Shown piece by piece: positions 16,262-24,530 of a DNA stretch of 47,068 bases. The DNA is taken from positions 4,768 to 51,835 of the forward strand of contig DCHH01000010.1 of NCBI GenBank assembly GCA_002315625.1. The letters are read 5' to 3'. The DNA is from Bacteroidales bacterium UBA1757 (GTDB lineage Bacteria; Bacteroidota; Bacteroidia; Bacteroidales; UBA1402). A program made the position numbers and the translations under genes. Within the stretch, counting starts at the first letter, position 1. Every line of letters begins with the position of its first letter. The notes below the pieces were generated by a model that saw nothing but the letters and a program-made list of their open reading frames with translations, had not been told where the DNA came from and did not search any database.

Positions 16262-17614
16262 TCAAAGTCTGCCTTCTGCCTTAGCAAGGTTCATACTGGC
16301 CATCTGCAGTTCGATTGATGCTTCAATCAACTGTGAGCGGGCCTGAAGCCATGCTGTCTGTGCAGCCATCAGAATCGTGCCGGAAACGACCCCCTCGGTG
16401 TAGCCTTCATTGGCTGTGCGGAGGTTCTGTTCGGCGACTGACGACTGGTTGCGTGCCATTGTGAGTTTCGAGTTTGCTTCCTCGAAGAGACGGCGTGACT
16501 GCGATACCTGAAGGGTAATCTTTTCGCGGGCATCGTCCATCTTCAGGTCTATAAGTTCAGCTTCAACCTTGGCCTTGCGTGTCTTCTGCAGGGCTTCGGT
16601 ACCATGGAATACCGGTATTTTCAGGACGACTCCGGCTGCGAATCTTGCGCCGAATTCCTTTTGGAAACCATCGTTCATGCTCGGATTCGAAACAAGGAAA
16701 TTGGCCGTTGCAGCCAGGACCGGCATCATGTCGGCGCGGGCTATTGCGATTTTCCGGTCGTATATTTTTTCGGCCAGTTCAAGGGAGCGGATTTCGGGAC
16801 GGAGCGACAGAATCTCATCCATGGGCATCTGTGCAACAGATTGTGGCTGGGGAATGTCAGCATTTACTTCGTCGGCAAGCATTATATCAGTCTCAAGAGG
16901 AAGTCCGGTCTTCTGGCAAAGGAGCATCTTCGAGAGTGCCAGCCCGTTGGTAGCTTTTATGAGAAGCATGTCGGCCTCGTTACACTTCACCTCTACGGAA
17001 AGGGAATCACCGATTGTGGCAAGTCCTTCTCTCATAAGTTCTTTTGTGTCGTCAGACATTTTGTGGAGAAGCGAGGAATAGCTTTCGGCCAGTGCTTTTT
17101 TGCATGCAATGGAGACAATCTGCCAGTATGACTCCTCGATGCTCACCTCAACCTCCTGTGTGGTTTGCTCAGTCTGGACTTCGGCCAGCATCTGGGCATA
17201 TTTTGCCATCTGGTTTGAAGCGACTATTTTACCTCCGGCAAATATCGGCTGCTGTAGTGATATCAGACCTGCATATACGTTCTGGATATCAAAAACCAGT
17301 TTGTCGGCTATGCCGAACTCGAGCACATCCAGCGAATTAATGACTTCACGGGTCGAAGAGCTCATCAATGGAAGCTGCTTGTCGTTCCATTGATATGTAC
17401 CGAGAGCCGTAATCTTGGGAAAATAATAGGAGGCGGCTATTTTCTTGTCGATATCCGACATGTCCGCTTTCTTGTTGGCCACCTTCAGTTCGTTGTTGTT
17501 CTGAATAGCCATCTCCTTGCATTCTTCCAGTGTCAGGACCCTTTGGGCTGAGAGCGGAAGTATGGTCATCACCAACATAACCGCTATGGTCAGTTTGTTT
17601 ATTTTTTGCTTCAT
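16262..17614 (-). CDS. TolC family outer-membrane efflux protein
   Basis: A 450-residue TolC-like channel. It has a signal peptide (cleavage near LPLSAQ), LTLEECKEMAIQNNNELK (the first outer-membrane efflux repeat) and long alternating coiled-coil segments with two strand pairs per half, as in trimeric TolC barrels. E. coli TolC is 493 residues, so the length is normal for the family. It is the first gene of the exporter operon; a TAATTTTG box on the minus strand at 17643-17650 is its likely promoter. Confidence 0.92.
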   Translation of the reverse strand: MKQKINKLTIAVMLVMTILPLSAQRVLTLEECKEMAIQNNNELKVANKKADMSDIDKKIAASYYFPKITALGTYQWNDKQLPLMSSSTREVINSLDVLEFGIADKLVFDIQNVYAGLISLQQPIFAGGKIVASNQMAKYAQMLAEVQTEQTTQEVEVSIEESYWQIVSIACKKALAESYSSLLHKMSDDTKELMREGLATIGDSLSVEVKCNEADMLLIKATNGLALSKMLLCQKTGLPLETDIMLADEVNADIPQPQSVAQMPMDEILSLRPEIRSLELAEKIYDRKIAIARADMMPVLAATANFLVSNPSMNDGFQKEFGARFAAGVVLKIPVFHGTEALQKTRKAKVEAELIDLKMDDAREKITLQVSQSRRLFEEANSKLTMARNQSSVAEQNLRTANEGYTEGVVSGTILMAAQTAWLQARSQLIEASIELQMASMNLAKAEGRL

Positions 17615-17642
17615 ATCTTGATGATTTCGAGTAAAAACGGCG

Positions 17643-17650
17643 CAAAATTA
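17643..17650 (-). promoter_or_regulatory. Predicted -7 box of the TolC-HlyD-permease operon
   Basis: TAATTTTG (minus strand) matches TAnnTTTG and lies 28 bp ahead of the TolC start. A TTTG occurs about 23 bp further upstream, slightly longer than the ideal spacing. Confidence 0.55.
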
Positions 17651-17662
17651 CTCAAAAATTGG

Positions 17663-17670
17663 TATTTTCG
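17663..17670 (+). promoter_or_regulatory. Possible variant -7 box (TAnnTTCG) for the barrel-glgB-dsbD operon
   Basis: TATTTTCG differs from TAnnTTTG by one base and ends 19 bp before the ATG at 17690. It sits back to back with the TolC promoter. The same TTCG variant occurs upstream of three other genes in this window. Confidence 0.4.
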
Positions 17671-17689
17671 CCCCAAATTTCCTATCATA

Positions 17690-18544
17690 ATGGCTAAACA
17701 AACAATTCGTTATGCAATAGTCTGTCTATCAGCTATTTTTTTGAGTAGTTGGGCTTTATATGCCCAGTCGGTTGAACCGTCAGCGACCTCGGAAGAGGAG
17801 AGTGAGGGGCCATGGACTTTTTCGGCTCAGGTCAATGCGCTGTCAATGTACGAATGGCGCGGCTATATGACTGGCGGTGTCAGTCTCCAGCCTGAGTTGA
17901 CGCTCGACTATGCTTTCCCGTCGCTGGATATTTATGCCGACTTGTGGTATAACCATTCATTTGAGGGGGGATTTGCAACATTTCCCAAAGAGAAGAGCAT
18001 GATAGATGTCTATAGTGAACTGGATTTTTCGCTCGGCCTGACCTGGAAGGGGCTTGATTTTGCTCTGGCTTCCTATTTTACACCGTTGTATGCCAGTGAG
18101 GACAAAACCTCATTCGCACTGGATGCAACATTGAGCTACACATTTGACTTCGGACTCGGGCTTTCATGGAGTACCCTGCTTGTCGATCCGACCGAGGTGG
18201 AAAAGGAAAAAGCGGATGGAACGATTTATACGAGGAGAGCATATTCGTCATACGCAGAGGTCTCTTTCAGCCATCCTGTCTGGGAACTTGACCTTGGTGC
18301 CAGAGTCGGTTTTGTCCCTTGGGAGTCTCCATACATCGACTGTATTTTCGTAGATGATAGTAAGATGGTGGATCTCTCCCGGAAGCTGCATTTTTCCAAA
18401 CTTGCTTTGGAAGTGGGCCATACATTTACCTTCAACGACGACCGCTTCTCTTTGCCTGTCGGGCTGAATGTCCTGTATAACCCCACAACATTGCAGTGGG
18501 GCCTGCAACTTACGGCAGGATTCACATTTGATACAATTTTCTAA
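17690..18544 (+). CDS. Putative outer-membrane beta-barrel protein
   Basis: A 284-residue protein with a signal peptide (cleavage near ALYAQS), an acidic linker, and then alternating amphipathic strands with aromatic ends, closing in phenylalanine (TAGFTFDTIF). This is the pattern of an outer-membrane barrel of about 12 strands. I do not recognise a named family; the opening ALSMYEWRGYMTGG resembles TorF/MltA-interacting-type porin-like proteins of Bacteroidota, but weakly. The start at 17690 is the Met just before the signal peptide; an upstream frame extension to 17606 overlaps the promoter zone. It lies 8 bp before glgB, so the two are co-transcribed. Confidence 0.72.
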   Translation: MAKQTIRYAIVCLSAIFLSSWALYAQSVEPSATSEEESEGPWTFSAQVNALSMYEWRGYMTGGVSLQPELTLDYAFPSLDIYADLWYNHSFEGGFATFPKEKSMIDVYSELDFSLGLTWKGLDFALASYFTPLYASEDKTSFALDATLSYTFDFGLGLSWSTLLVDPTEVEKEKADGTIYTRRAYSSYAEVSFSHPVWELDLGARVGFVPWESPYIDCIFVDDSKMVDLSRKLHFSKLALEVGHTFTFNDDRFSLPVGLNVLYNPTTLQWGLQLTAGFTFDTIF

Positions 18545-18552
18545 TTTAACCA

Positions 18553-20556
18553 ATGAAGAGAACACTGGGCATTGTTAAGGGCGACCCCTGGCTCAAGCCA
18601 TACGAGAAGGCTTTGCAGGGACGCTATGATTATGCCGTGCGCCGTGAAAAAGAGCTTGTCGGTGACGGCACCCTGTCGGACTTTGCCGACGGTTATCTCT
18701 ATTTCGGACTTCATTTCATTGACGGACAGTGGGTTTTCCGGGAATGGGCACCCAATGCTACCGCCATACATCTGCTTTGCGATACAAATGGCTGGCAGAA
18801 AACTCCCGCATACGCCTTGCACCCGCTGGAAAACGGTGTGTGGGAAGCGGTAATGCCTGCTGAGGCCCTTCATCACAACGAGCATTACAAGATGTTTGTC
18901 GAGTGGAACGGAGGATGCGGTCTTCGTATTCCGGCATGGTGCCAGCGAGTGGTGCAGGACCGTGGCACTGCCGTATTCAGCGCCCAGGTATGGAAGCCCG
19001 AGCAGCCATATATTTTCACCCACAAGAAATTCAAGGCGACAAAGGATCCACTCCTTATATATGAGTGTCATATCGGAATGGCTGTCGAAGAGGAGCGGGT
19101 TGGAACATACGAGGAGTTCCGCATCAATGTTCTTCCCCGCATAGCCTCCCTTGGATACAACGCCATACAAATCATGGCCATACAGGAGCATCCCTACTAT
19201 GGGTCGTTTGGTTATCACGTATCCAACTTCTTTGCTCCGTCCTCCAGGTTCGGTACCCCTGAGGAGCTCAAGCATCTGGTTGACGATGCTCATGGTCTGG
19301 GAATAGCCGTTATTATGGACATTGTCCATTCCCATGCCGTGAAGAATACTCAGGAGGGGCTTGGGCTTCTGGACGGTGACCCAGGACAGTATTTTTACAG
19401 CGACGGCAGGCGGGAGCACCCGGCATGGGATTCCCTGTGCTTCAATTATGAGAAGAACGAGGTGCTGCATTTCCTTCTCTCGAACTGCAAGTACTGGATA
19501 GATGAGTTCCGCTTCGACGGTTTCCGTTTCGACGGAGTCACATCGATGATTTACTGGAGTCACGGGCTAGGCGAGAGCTTTGGAGGCTACGGCGACTATT
19601 TCAATGCAAATGAAAACGGTGATGCAATATGCTATCTGACCCTTGCCAATAAGCTCATACATCAAGTTAATCCTCATGCCATAACAATCGCCGAGGAGGT
19701 GAGTGGTATGCCAGGGCTTGCGGCTCCCTTCAAAAAGGGGGGTGTAGGTTTTGACTACCGTATGGCCATGGGGATTCCCGACTACTGGATAAAGGTTATC
19801 AAGGAGAAGAAGGACGAAGACTGGAGTCCCGGAGGCATTCTGTGGGAACTTACCAACCACCGGAGCGACGAGCATACCATCAGTTATGCAGAGAGTCATG
19901 ACCAGGCGCTTGTGGGCGACAAGACCATAATCTTCCGCCTTATTGATGCCGATATGTACTGGCACATGGGACAGGGTGACCACAAGGAGACAATCGACCG
20001 GGGAATTGCCCTGCACAAGATAATCCGTCTGTTCACAGCTTCGACAATCAACGGCGGCTACCTCAATTTCATGGGTAACGAGTTCGGTCATCCCGAATGG
20101 ATTGACTTCCCGCGTGAGGGGAATGGCTGGTCACATAAGTATGCCAGACGACAGTGGAGCCTGGTCGATCGTCAGGACCTTCAGTACCGGTTTTTGTCGG
20201 CCTTTGACAAGGCTATGCTCAAGGTGGTCGGAATCAATGGATTCAATACTTTACCGCTTGTTCAGAGATGTATTAACGACGGAGACCAGGTTGTGGCCTT
20301 TGAGCGAGGGAACCTCCTTTTTGTTTTCAATCTGAGTCCCAACCGGTCGTTCACGGGGTATGGCATTCAGGTTACCAAGGGGAGCTACCGCATGGTGCTG
20401 GATACTGACGACCCGCAGTTTGGCGGGTATGGGATGGTCGATGAGGAGCAGATTCATTTCACCCAGAATGGGAAGGGTATTACCGATTCTTCTTTGGAGT
20501 GGCTCAGGTTATATATTCCTGCCCGCACTGGGATGGTATTTATTAGAAAGGATTGA
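18553..20556 (+). CDS. glgB: 1,4-alpha-glucan branching enzyme, eukaryotic-type (GH13_8-like)
   Basis: A 667-residue glycogen branching enzyme that makes alpha-1,6 branches. A CBM48-like N-terminal domain (about 45-150, with FREWAPNA) precedes the TIM barrel. GH13 regions: I MDIVHSHA (255-262), II FRFDGVTSM with nucleophile Asp327, III IAEEVSGMP with acid Glu381, IV ESHDQALVGDKT with Asp450. The wording of regions II-IV (GVTSM, VSGMP, SHDQALVGDKT) is that of plant and animal enzymes, not of E. coli GlgB. No glgA, glgC or glgP is adjacent; it is co-transcribed with a barrel protein and dsbD. Confidence 0.95.
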   Translation: MKRTLGIVKGDPWLKPYEKALQGRYDYAVRREKELVGDGTLSDFADGYLYFGLHFIDGQWVFREWAPNATAIHLLCDTNGWQKTPAYALHPLENGVWEAVMPAEALHHNEHYKMFVEWNGGCGLRIPAWCQRVVQDRGTAVFSAQVWKPEQPYIFTHKKFKATKDPLLIYECHIGMAVEEERVGTYEEFRINVLPRIASLGYNAIQIMAIQEHPYYGSFGYHVSNFFAPSSRFGTPEELKHLVDDAHGLGIAVIMDIVHSHAVKNTQEGLGLLDGDPGQYFYSDGRREHPAWDSLCFNYEKNEVLHFLLSNCKYWIDEFRFDGFRFDGVTSMIYWSHGLGESFGGYGDYFNANENGDAICYLTLANKLIHQVNPHAITIAEEVSGMPGLAAPFKKGGVGFDYRMAMGIPDYWIKVIKEKKDEDWSPGGILWELTNHRSDEHTISYAESHDQALVGDKTIIFRLIDADMYWHMGQGDHKETIDRGIALHKIIRLFTASTINGGYLNFMGNEFGHPEWIDFPREGNGWSHKYARRQWSLVDRQDLQYRFLSAFDKAMLKVVGINGFNTLPLVQRCINDGDQVVAFERGNLLFVFNLSPNRSFTGYGIQVTKGSYRMVLDTDDPQFGGYGMVDEEQIHFTQNGKGITDSSLEWLRLYIPARTGMVFIRKD

Positions 20557-20558
20557 GT

Positions 20559-22511
20559 ATGAGAAGTCTGGCGAAAATAGGGCATATTCTTATCGGACTG
20601 CTGATAGCGATGTTGCCGGTTCGGGCGCAGAAGGTTTCTTGGACGGCCGAGGCGCAGCCAGCCGAGGAGGGGCTGTGGACGGTTTGTTTGCAGGCTAAGG
20701 TGATTTCGGGATGGCATATCTATGATTTGCAGGACTATAAGGGCGAAGGGCCGAACCAGACCGTCATCGCCTTTGAACCCTCCGGCGACTATGCCCTTGA
20801 GGGCGAAATGGAGATTTCCCCAGCCCCTGACCGTCATTTCGATGCCATGTACGGTATGGTAATCGGGACTTTCGATGGAACAGTCCGTTTTGTACAGAAA
20901 GTCAGACCCTCAAGTCTGCCCATTACTGTTGGGGTAAATGTCGAGTGGATGGCCTGTACCGCACAATCGTGTACTCCTCCCGAGGAACAGCACCTTGAGG
21001 TGGTTATTTCGTCGGATGAAACTCTTGTCGCTGATTGCAGTTCGTCCGTTTCGGGAAGTGGTAAATCCTCCCGTTCGCTGTGGGCAATGATAATCGAAGC
21101 CATTCTGTGGGGCTTTGCCGCTCTGCTGACCCCGTGTGTCTTCCCGATGGTGCCGATGACAGTGTCGTTCTTTCTGAAGGGTTCGGACAACAAGGCTGCA
21201 GGACGTTTCAAGGCTGCGATGTACGGACTGTTCATAGTCCTTTTATATACGGTACCAATCGCAATAATCATTCTCCTGACCCGAATTATCGGCGGAGACG
21301 CTGTGACGGCCGACATATTCAACTGGCTTGCAACCCACTGGCTGCCGAACATCGTTTTCTTCCTGGTTTTCATGGTGTTTGCAGCCTCCTTTTTCGGCGC
21401 ATTCGAACTGGTGCTTCCTTCCAGTCTGGTCAACAGCTCGGACCAGCAGGCGGACAAGAGGAAAGGTCTGGGCGGGGTCTTCTTCCTGGCCCTTACCCTG
21501 GTTTTGGTCTCGTTCTCCTGCACTGGCCCGATAGTCGGAACGGTGCTCATAAAATCCACTACTGGTGAGTTTTGGGCTCCGATTGTCACTATGCTGGCCT
21601 TCTCACTGGCCTTTTCCCTGCCATTCGTCCTTTGTGCCCTCTTCCCGACAGCCTTAAAAAAACTGCCCAAGAGCGGCGGATGGCTCAACTCGGTGAAAGT
21701 TGTACTGGGCTTTGTGGAAATTGCTCTCGGTCTGAAGTTCCTCAGTACTGCAGACCAGGTCTATCACTGGGGGCTGCTCGACCGTGAGGTTTATCTGGCC
21801 ATTTGGATAGTCTGCTTTACACTTTTGGGATTCTACCTGCTCGGCAAACTCCGCTTCAAGGGTGATGACGAGGTCAGACACATAAATTTTTTCAGACTGG
21901 CATTGGCCATAATCGACTTTTCGTTTGTTGTCTATATGGTGCCGGGTATGTGGGGAGCTCCCCTCAAGGCATTGTCGGGCTATCTGCCACCTATGCACAC
22001 TCAGGATTTCGTGCTTGAAACATATCAGAGTGGCGTCCGCGTGGTTGACGCTCAGTCGTCTGATTCACACAAATATTCAGATGTCCTGACTCTTCCATAC
22101 GGACTTGACGGCTACTTTGACCTGACGGAGGCCGAGGAAGCGTCCAGGCGTACGGGCAAGCCGCTCTTCATCGACTTTACCGGCCACGGCTGCGTGAATT
22201 GCCGTGAGATGGAGGTGCGTGTATGGAGTGATGCGCAGGTGCTCGGACTGCTCAGTGATAAATTCATCATCTGTGCCCTCTATACCGACGACAAAATGCC
22301 ACTTCCCGAGAATGAATGGGTGGTGACGCCATCTGGAAAGACTCTGAAAACCCTTGGCAAGGTCAATGCCCACATAGCCTTGGAACGCTACGGTGTAAAT
22401 GCCCAGCCAAACTATGTGATCCAGGCTCCTGATGGCAGGATTCTCTGTCCGGCACGGGGCTACGACCTTGATATTCCTTCCTTTGTTTCCTGGTTGAATC
22501 AGGCATTTTAA
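20559..22511 (+). CDS. dsbD: Thiol:disulfide interchange protein DsbD
   Basis: A 650-residue inner-membrane reductant conduit carrying electrons from cytosolic thioredoxin to the periplasm. Three parts are visible: a signal peptide and N-terminal domain with CTAQSC, a central eight-helix domain with paired cysteines (LTPCVFPMVPMTV and SFSCTGPIVGTV), and a C-terminal thioredoxin fold with CVNC at 545-548. It starts 2 bp after glgB. An in-frame TTG at 20553 is possible, but the ATG at 20559 directly precedes the signal peptide. Coupling to glgB is positional; no functional link is known. Confidence 0.95.
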   Translation: MRSLAKIGHILIGLLIAMLPVRAQKVSWTAEAQPAEEGLWTVCLQAKVISGWHIYDLQDYKGEGPNQTVIAFEPSGDYALEGEMEISPAPDRHFDAMYGMVIGTFDGTVRFVQKVRPSSLPITVGVNVEWMACTAQSCTPPEEQHLEVVISSDETLVADCSSSVSGSGKSSRSLWAMIIEAILWGFAALLTPCVFPMVPMTVSFFLKGSDNKAAGRFKAAMYGLFIVLLYTVPIAIIILLTRIIGGDAVTADIFNWLATHWLPNIVFFLVFMVFAASFFGAFELVLPSSLVNSSDQQADKRKGLGGVFFLALTLVLVSFSCTGPIVGTVLIKSTTGEFWAPIVTMLAFSLAFSLPFVLCALFPTALKKLPKSGGWLNSVKVVLGFVEIALGLKFLSTADQVYHWGLLDREVYLAIWIVCFTLLGFYLLGKLRFKGDDEVRHINFFRLALAIIDFSFVVYMVPGMWGAPLKALSGYLPPMHTQDFVLETYQSGVRVVDAQSSDSHKYSDVLTLPYGLDGYFDLTEAEEASRRTGKPLFIDFTGHGCVNCREMEVRVWSDAQVLGLLSDKFIICALYTDDKMPLPENEWVVTPSGKTLKTLGKVNAHIALERYGVNAQPNYVIQAPDGRILCPARGYDLDIPSFVSWLNQAF

Positions 22512-22531
22512 AAAGCATAGTAAAAAATAGG

Positions 22532-22539
22532 TACCTTTG
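22532..22539 (+). promoter_or_regulatory. Predicted -7 box upstream of the second barrel protein
   Basis: TACCTTTG matches TAnnTTTG and ends 21 bp before the ATG at 22560. The -33 position carries a T-rich stretch, not a clear TTTG. Confidence 0.5.
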
Positions 22540-22559
22540 CCCGTCAAAAGATAAAGTTC

Positions 22560-23273
22560 ATGAAGAAGTTTCTTTTTCTCACAATCCCGCTGCTATTCGC
22601 CTCGCTTTCTGTAAAAGCGCAGTGGCAGATTGGTCTTCAGGCCGGATATGACTACGATGTCTATACCATCAATACCGGTTATCAGTATGATTTCAATTAT
22701 GTGCCTCAGGGGGGACTCACCATCGCCGTACCCTTCCAGAGGCAGTTTACCGATTGGTTAGGTCTGCGCTTTGACCTGGCATACGTCCAGAAAAACACCA
22801 GGATGTACCGTTCCAGTATATATAAGGAGATGTTTACAAACTCAAAGAACAGCTATATTTCTCTGCCTGTGATGGCTAATTTCTCGTTCGGTGGAACTTA
22901 CGTGCGGGGTTTTGCAAATGTCGGCGGATACATCGGCTATTGGACTGCAGGAAAAGTCAACGGAGTTCAGCCAAACATTGATTTGATTACCGATGTGGAG
23001 GACTATGTCGGCTTCAATGAGAAATATGTCTTCAGCAAGAAACGTGACAACCGTTTGGATGCCGGTCTGGCTGGTGGCATAGGACTCTCGGTACAGACAA
23101 AGGGACGTATCGGATTCAACATAGAAGGTCGTGTCTATTACGGACTGACCAGTACCAAGAACAACTATATGCGGGTGAATTATCCGGCTTACCATACTAC
23201 CTTCGCCATTCAGGCGGGTGTTTTCTTCCTCTTGGACAAAGTTAACCTGAACAGGAATTGCAACTGTGAATAA
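22560..23273 (+). CDS. Outer-membrane beta-barrel protein (PorT-like, OMP_b-brl_2 type)
   Basis: A 237-residue protein with a signal peptide (MKKFLFLTIPLLFASLSVKAQ). The strand-rich mature part has alternating aromatic and polar residues: QIGLQAGYDYDVY, GLRFDLAYVQKN, YVRGFANVGGYIGYW, and a closing FAIQAGVFFLLDKV. This is the common eight-stranded barrel of Bacteroidota proteins annotated PorT-family or outer-membrane beta-barrel. It has its own promoter box at 22532. An S41 protease lipoprotein starts 10 bp downstream. The function is unknown. Confidence 0.82.
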   Translation: MKKFLFLTIPLLFASLSVKAQWQIGLQAGYDYDVYTINTGYQYDFNYVPQGGLTIAVPFQRQFTDWLGLRFDLAYVQKNTRMYRSSIYKEMFTNSKNSYISLPVMANFSFGGTYVRGFANVGGYIGYWTAGKVNGVQPNIDLITDVEDYVGFNEKYVFSKKRDNRLDAGLAGGIGLSVQTKGRIGFNIEGRVYYGLTSTKNNYMRVNYPAYHTTFAIQAGVFFLLDKVNLNRNCNCE

Positions 23274-23283
23274 TTTGCCGATT

Positions 23284-24504
23284 ATGAAAAAACTCATTGC
23301 AATATCGATGGCTGTTATGGCCGTTTCACTGTGTTCCTGCCGTCAGCACGGCGATGATGTTCTTAACCCCGATTCCACTGCCTTGCAGGAGATTGAGTCG
23401 TATGTTGATTTGTTTGACATAGTATGGAATGGCATAAACAGCAGTTATGTCTTTTGGGATGTCGATTCCGTGAACTGGGACAAGCGTTACGAAGAGTGCC
23501 TTCCGTTGTTCAAGGCTTTTGATGATACCCATGAAAAGGGTGATACTGTTCACTATAAGCAATACCGGGAGGCATGGAGTAAGGTCGTAGCCGGATTGAC
23601 AGACCATCACCTCTATGCCAGCATACGGAATCTATACCCTGTCAAAGGAGAGCAGGAATTCGTTACTCTTTCTCCAGGCTCTGAAGAGGTCAAGTCGCGT
23701 GTCGGTTACCACCCTTCATCCGAGAATGTAATTGAGGCTGCAATAGATACTATGGTACAGGACGGCCGTATCTCGGATATTAGTATTGCATACGGTTACG
23801 ATACGGCGATATATGTCCTTTCCTGCCTGATGGACAGCTCAATAGCCTATTTTCGCTCCAATTCATTCTATCTTACTGAAATGAAGGAAGCAGCGAAGGG
23901 AACTCCTGAAGCAATGTGCTGGAAAGTCTTTGAAAGCTGGAAGCGGCTGATAGCAGACAAGGCTACTGGTGCCATTCTGGATGTCCGTGCAAACGGCGGA
24001 GGGTATTGTTCCGATTTGGGTCTCTTGCTCTCACCTTTCCTTGCTGAGAATTTAACAATAGGGCGTTACCGCACCAAGCAGGGAATGGGGCGCATGGACT
24101 ATTCGCCATGGTCGGATATGGTCTGTCCCGCTTCTGCAACTACCGATACCGTGTATGATATTCCTTTAGTTGTAATCTGTGACTGTGGTTCGGTCAGTAT
24201 GGCTGAGATGACAGCATACGCTGTGTCTCAGATGCCAAAGGGGGTCACTGTGGGAGAAAGGACCTACGGAGCTACCGGGCCTTTGGCACCCGGCTGGTAT
24301 GAGGGGACTTTTGGCGGCGTTTTCGGCACCATGTATTCTAATTACTATGTCTATACATCCACCTTTGAATGGCATACTCCGGAAGGATGCCTTGAAGGTA
24401 TAGGTGTGACCCCCGATGTCTATGTGCCATTCGATTCAATAGCTTTCTCCATGGGTGTTGACCCTCAGATAGAGGCAGCACTCCTTCAGTTTAAAAATAA
24501 TTGA
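23284..24504 (+). CDS. S41 family (C-terminal processing) peptidase lipoprotein
   Basis: A 406-residue lipoprotein (lipobox VSLCSC near residue 18). The C-terminal half is the S41 catalytic fold: AILDVRANGGGYCSDL, and VVICDCGSVSMAEMTAY with the nucleophilic serine of the S41 family, followed by VGERTYGATGPLAPGW. The N-terminal part is the helical domain typical of Bacteroidota S41 lipoproteins; no PDZ domain is evident. I start at the ATG at 23284; a GTG at 23266 is also in frame but overlaps the barrel gene. Substrates are unknown. The operon partner is the barrel protein. Confidence 0.85.
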   Translation: MKKLIAISMAVMAVSLCSCRQHGDDVLNPDSTALQEIESYVDLFDIVWNGINSSYVFWDVDSVNWDKRYEECLPLFKAFDDTHEKGDTVHYKQYREAWSKVVAGLTDHHLYASIRNLYPVKGEQEFVTLSPGSEEVKSRVGYHPSSENVIEAAIDTMVQDGRISDISIAYGYDTAIYVLSCLMDSSIAYFRSNSFYLTEMKEAAKGTPEAMCWKVFESWKRLIADKATGAILDVRANGGGYCSDLGLLLSPFLAENLTIGRYRTKQGMGRMDYSPWSDMVCPASATTDTVYDIPLVVICDCGSVSMAEMTAYAVSQMPKGVTVGERTYGATGPLAPGWYEGTFGGVFGTMYSNYYVYTSTFEWHTPEGCLEGIGVTPDVYVPFDSIAFSMGVDPQIEAALLQFKNN

Positions 24505-24530
24505 GTTTGAGTAAATAAATACTCTACGAC

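Noticed and set aside
18541..19563. 340-codon minus-strand open frame opposite glgB
   Set aside because: It mirrors glgB, whose catalytic motifs are complete; high codon bias in glgB explains the open antisense frame.
20834..21688. 284-codon minus-strand open frame opposite dsbD
   Set aside because: Low-complexity Thr/Arg/Lys composition, no start context, and fully inside dsbD.
23266..23283. GTG start for the S41 protease gene
   Set aside because: It would add six residues ahead of a good lipoprotein signal and overlap the previous gene; the ATG at 23284 fits better.
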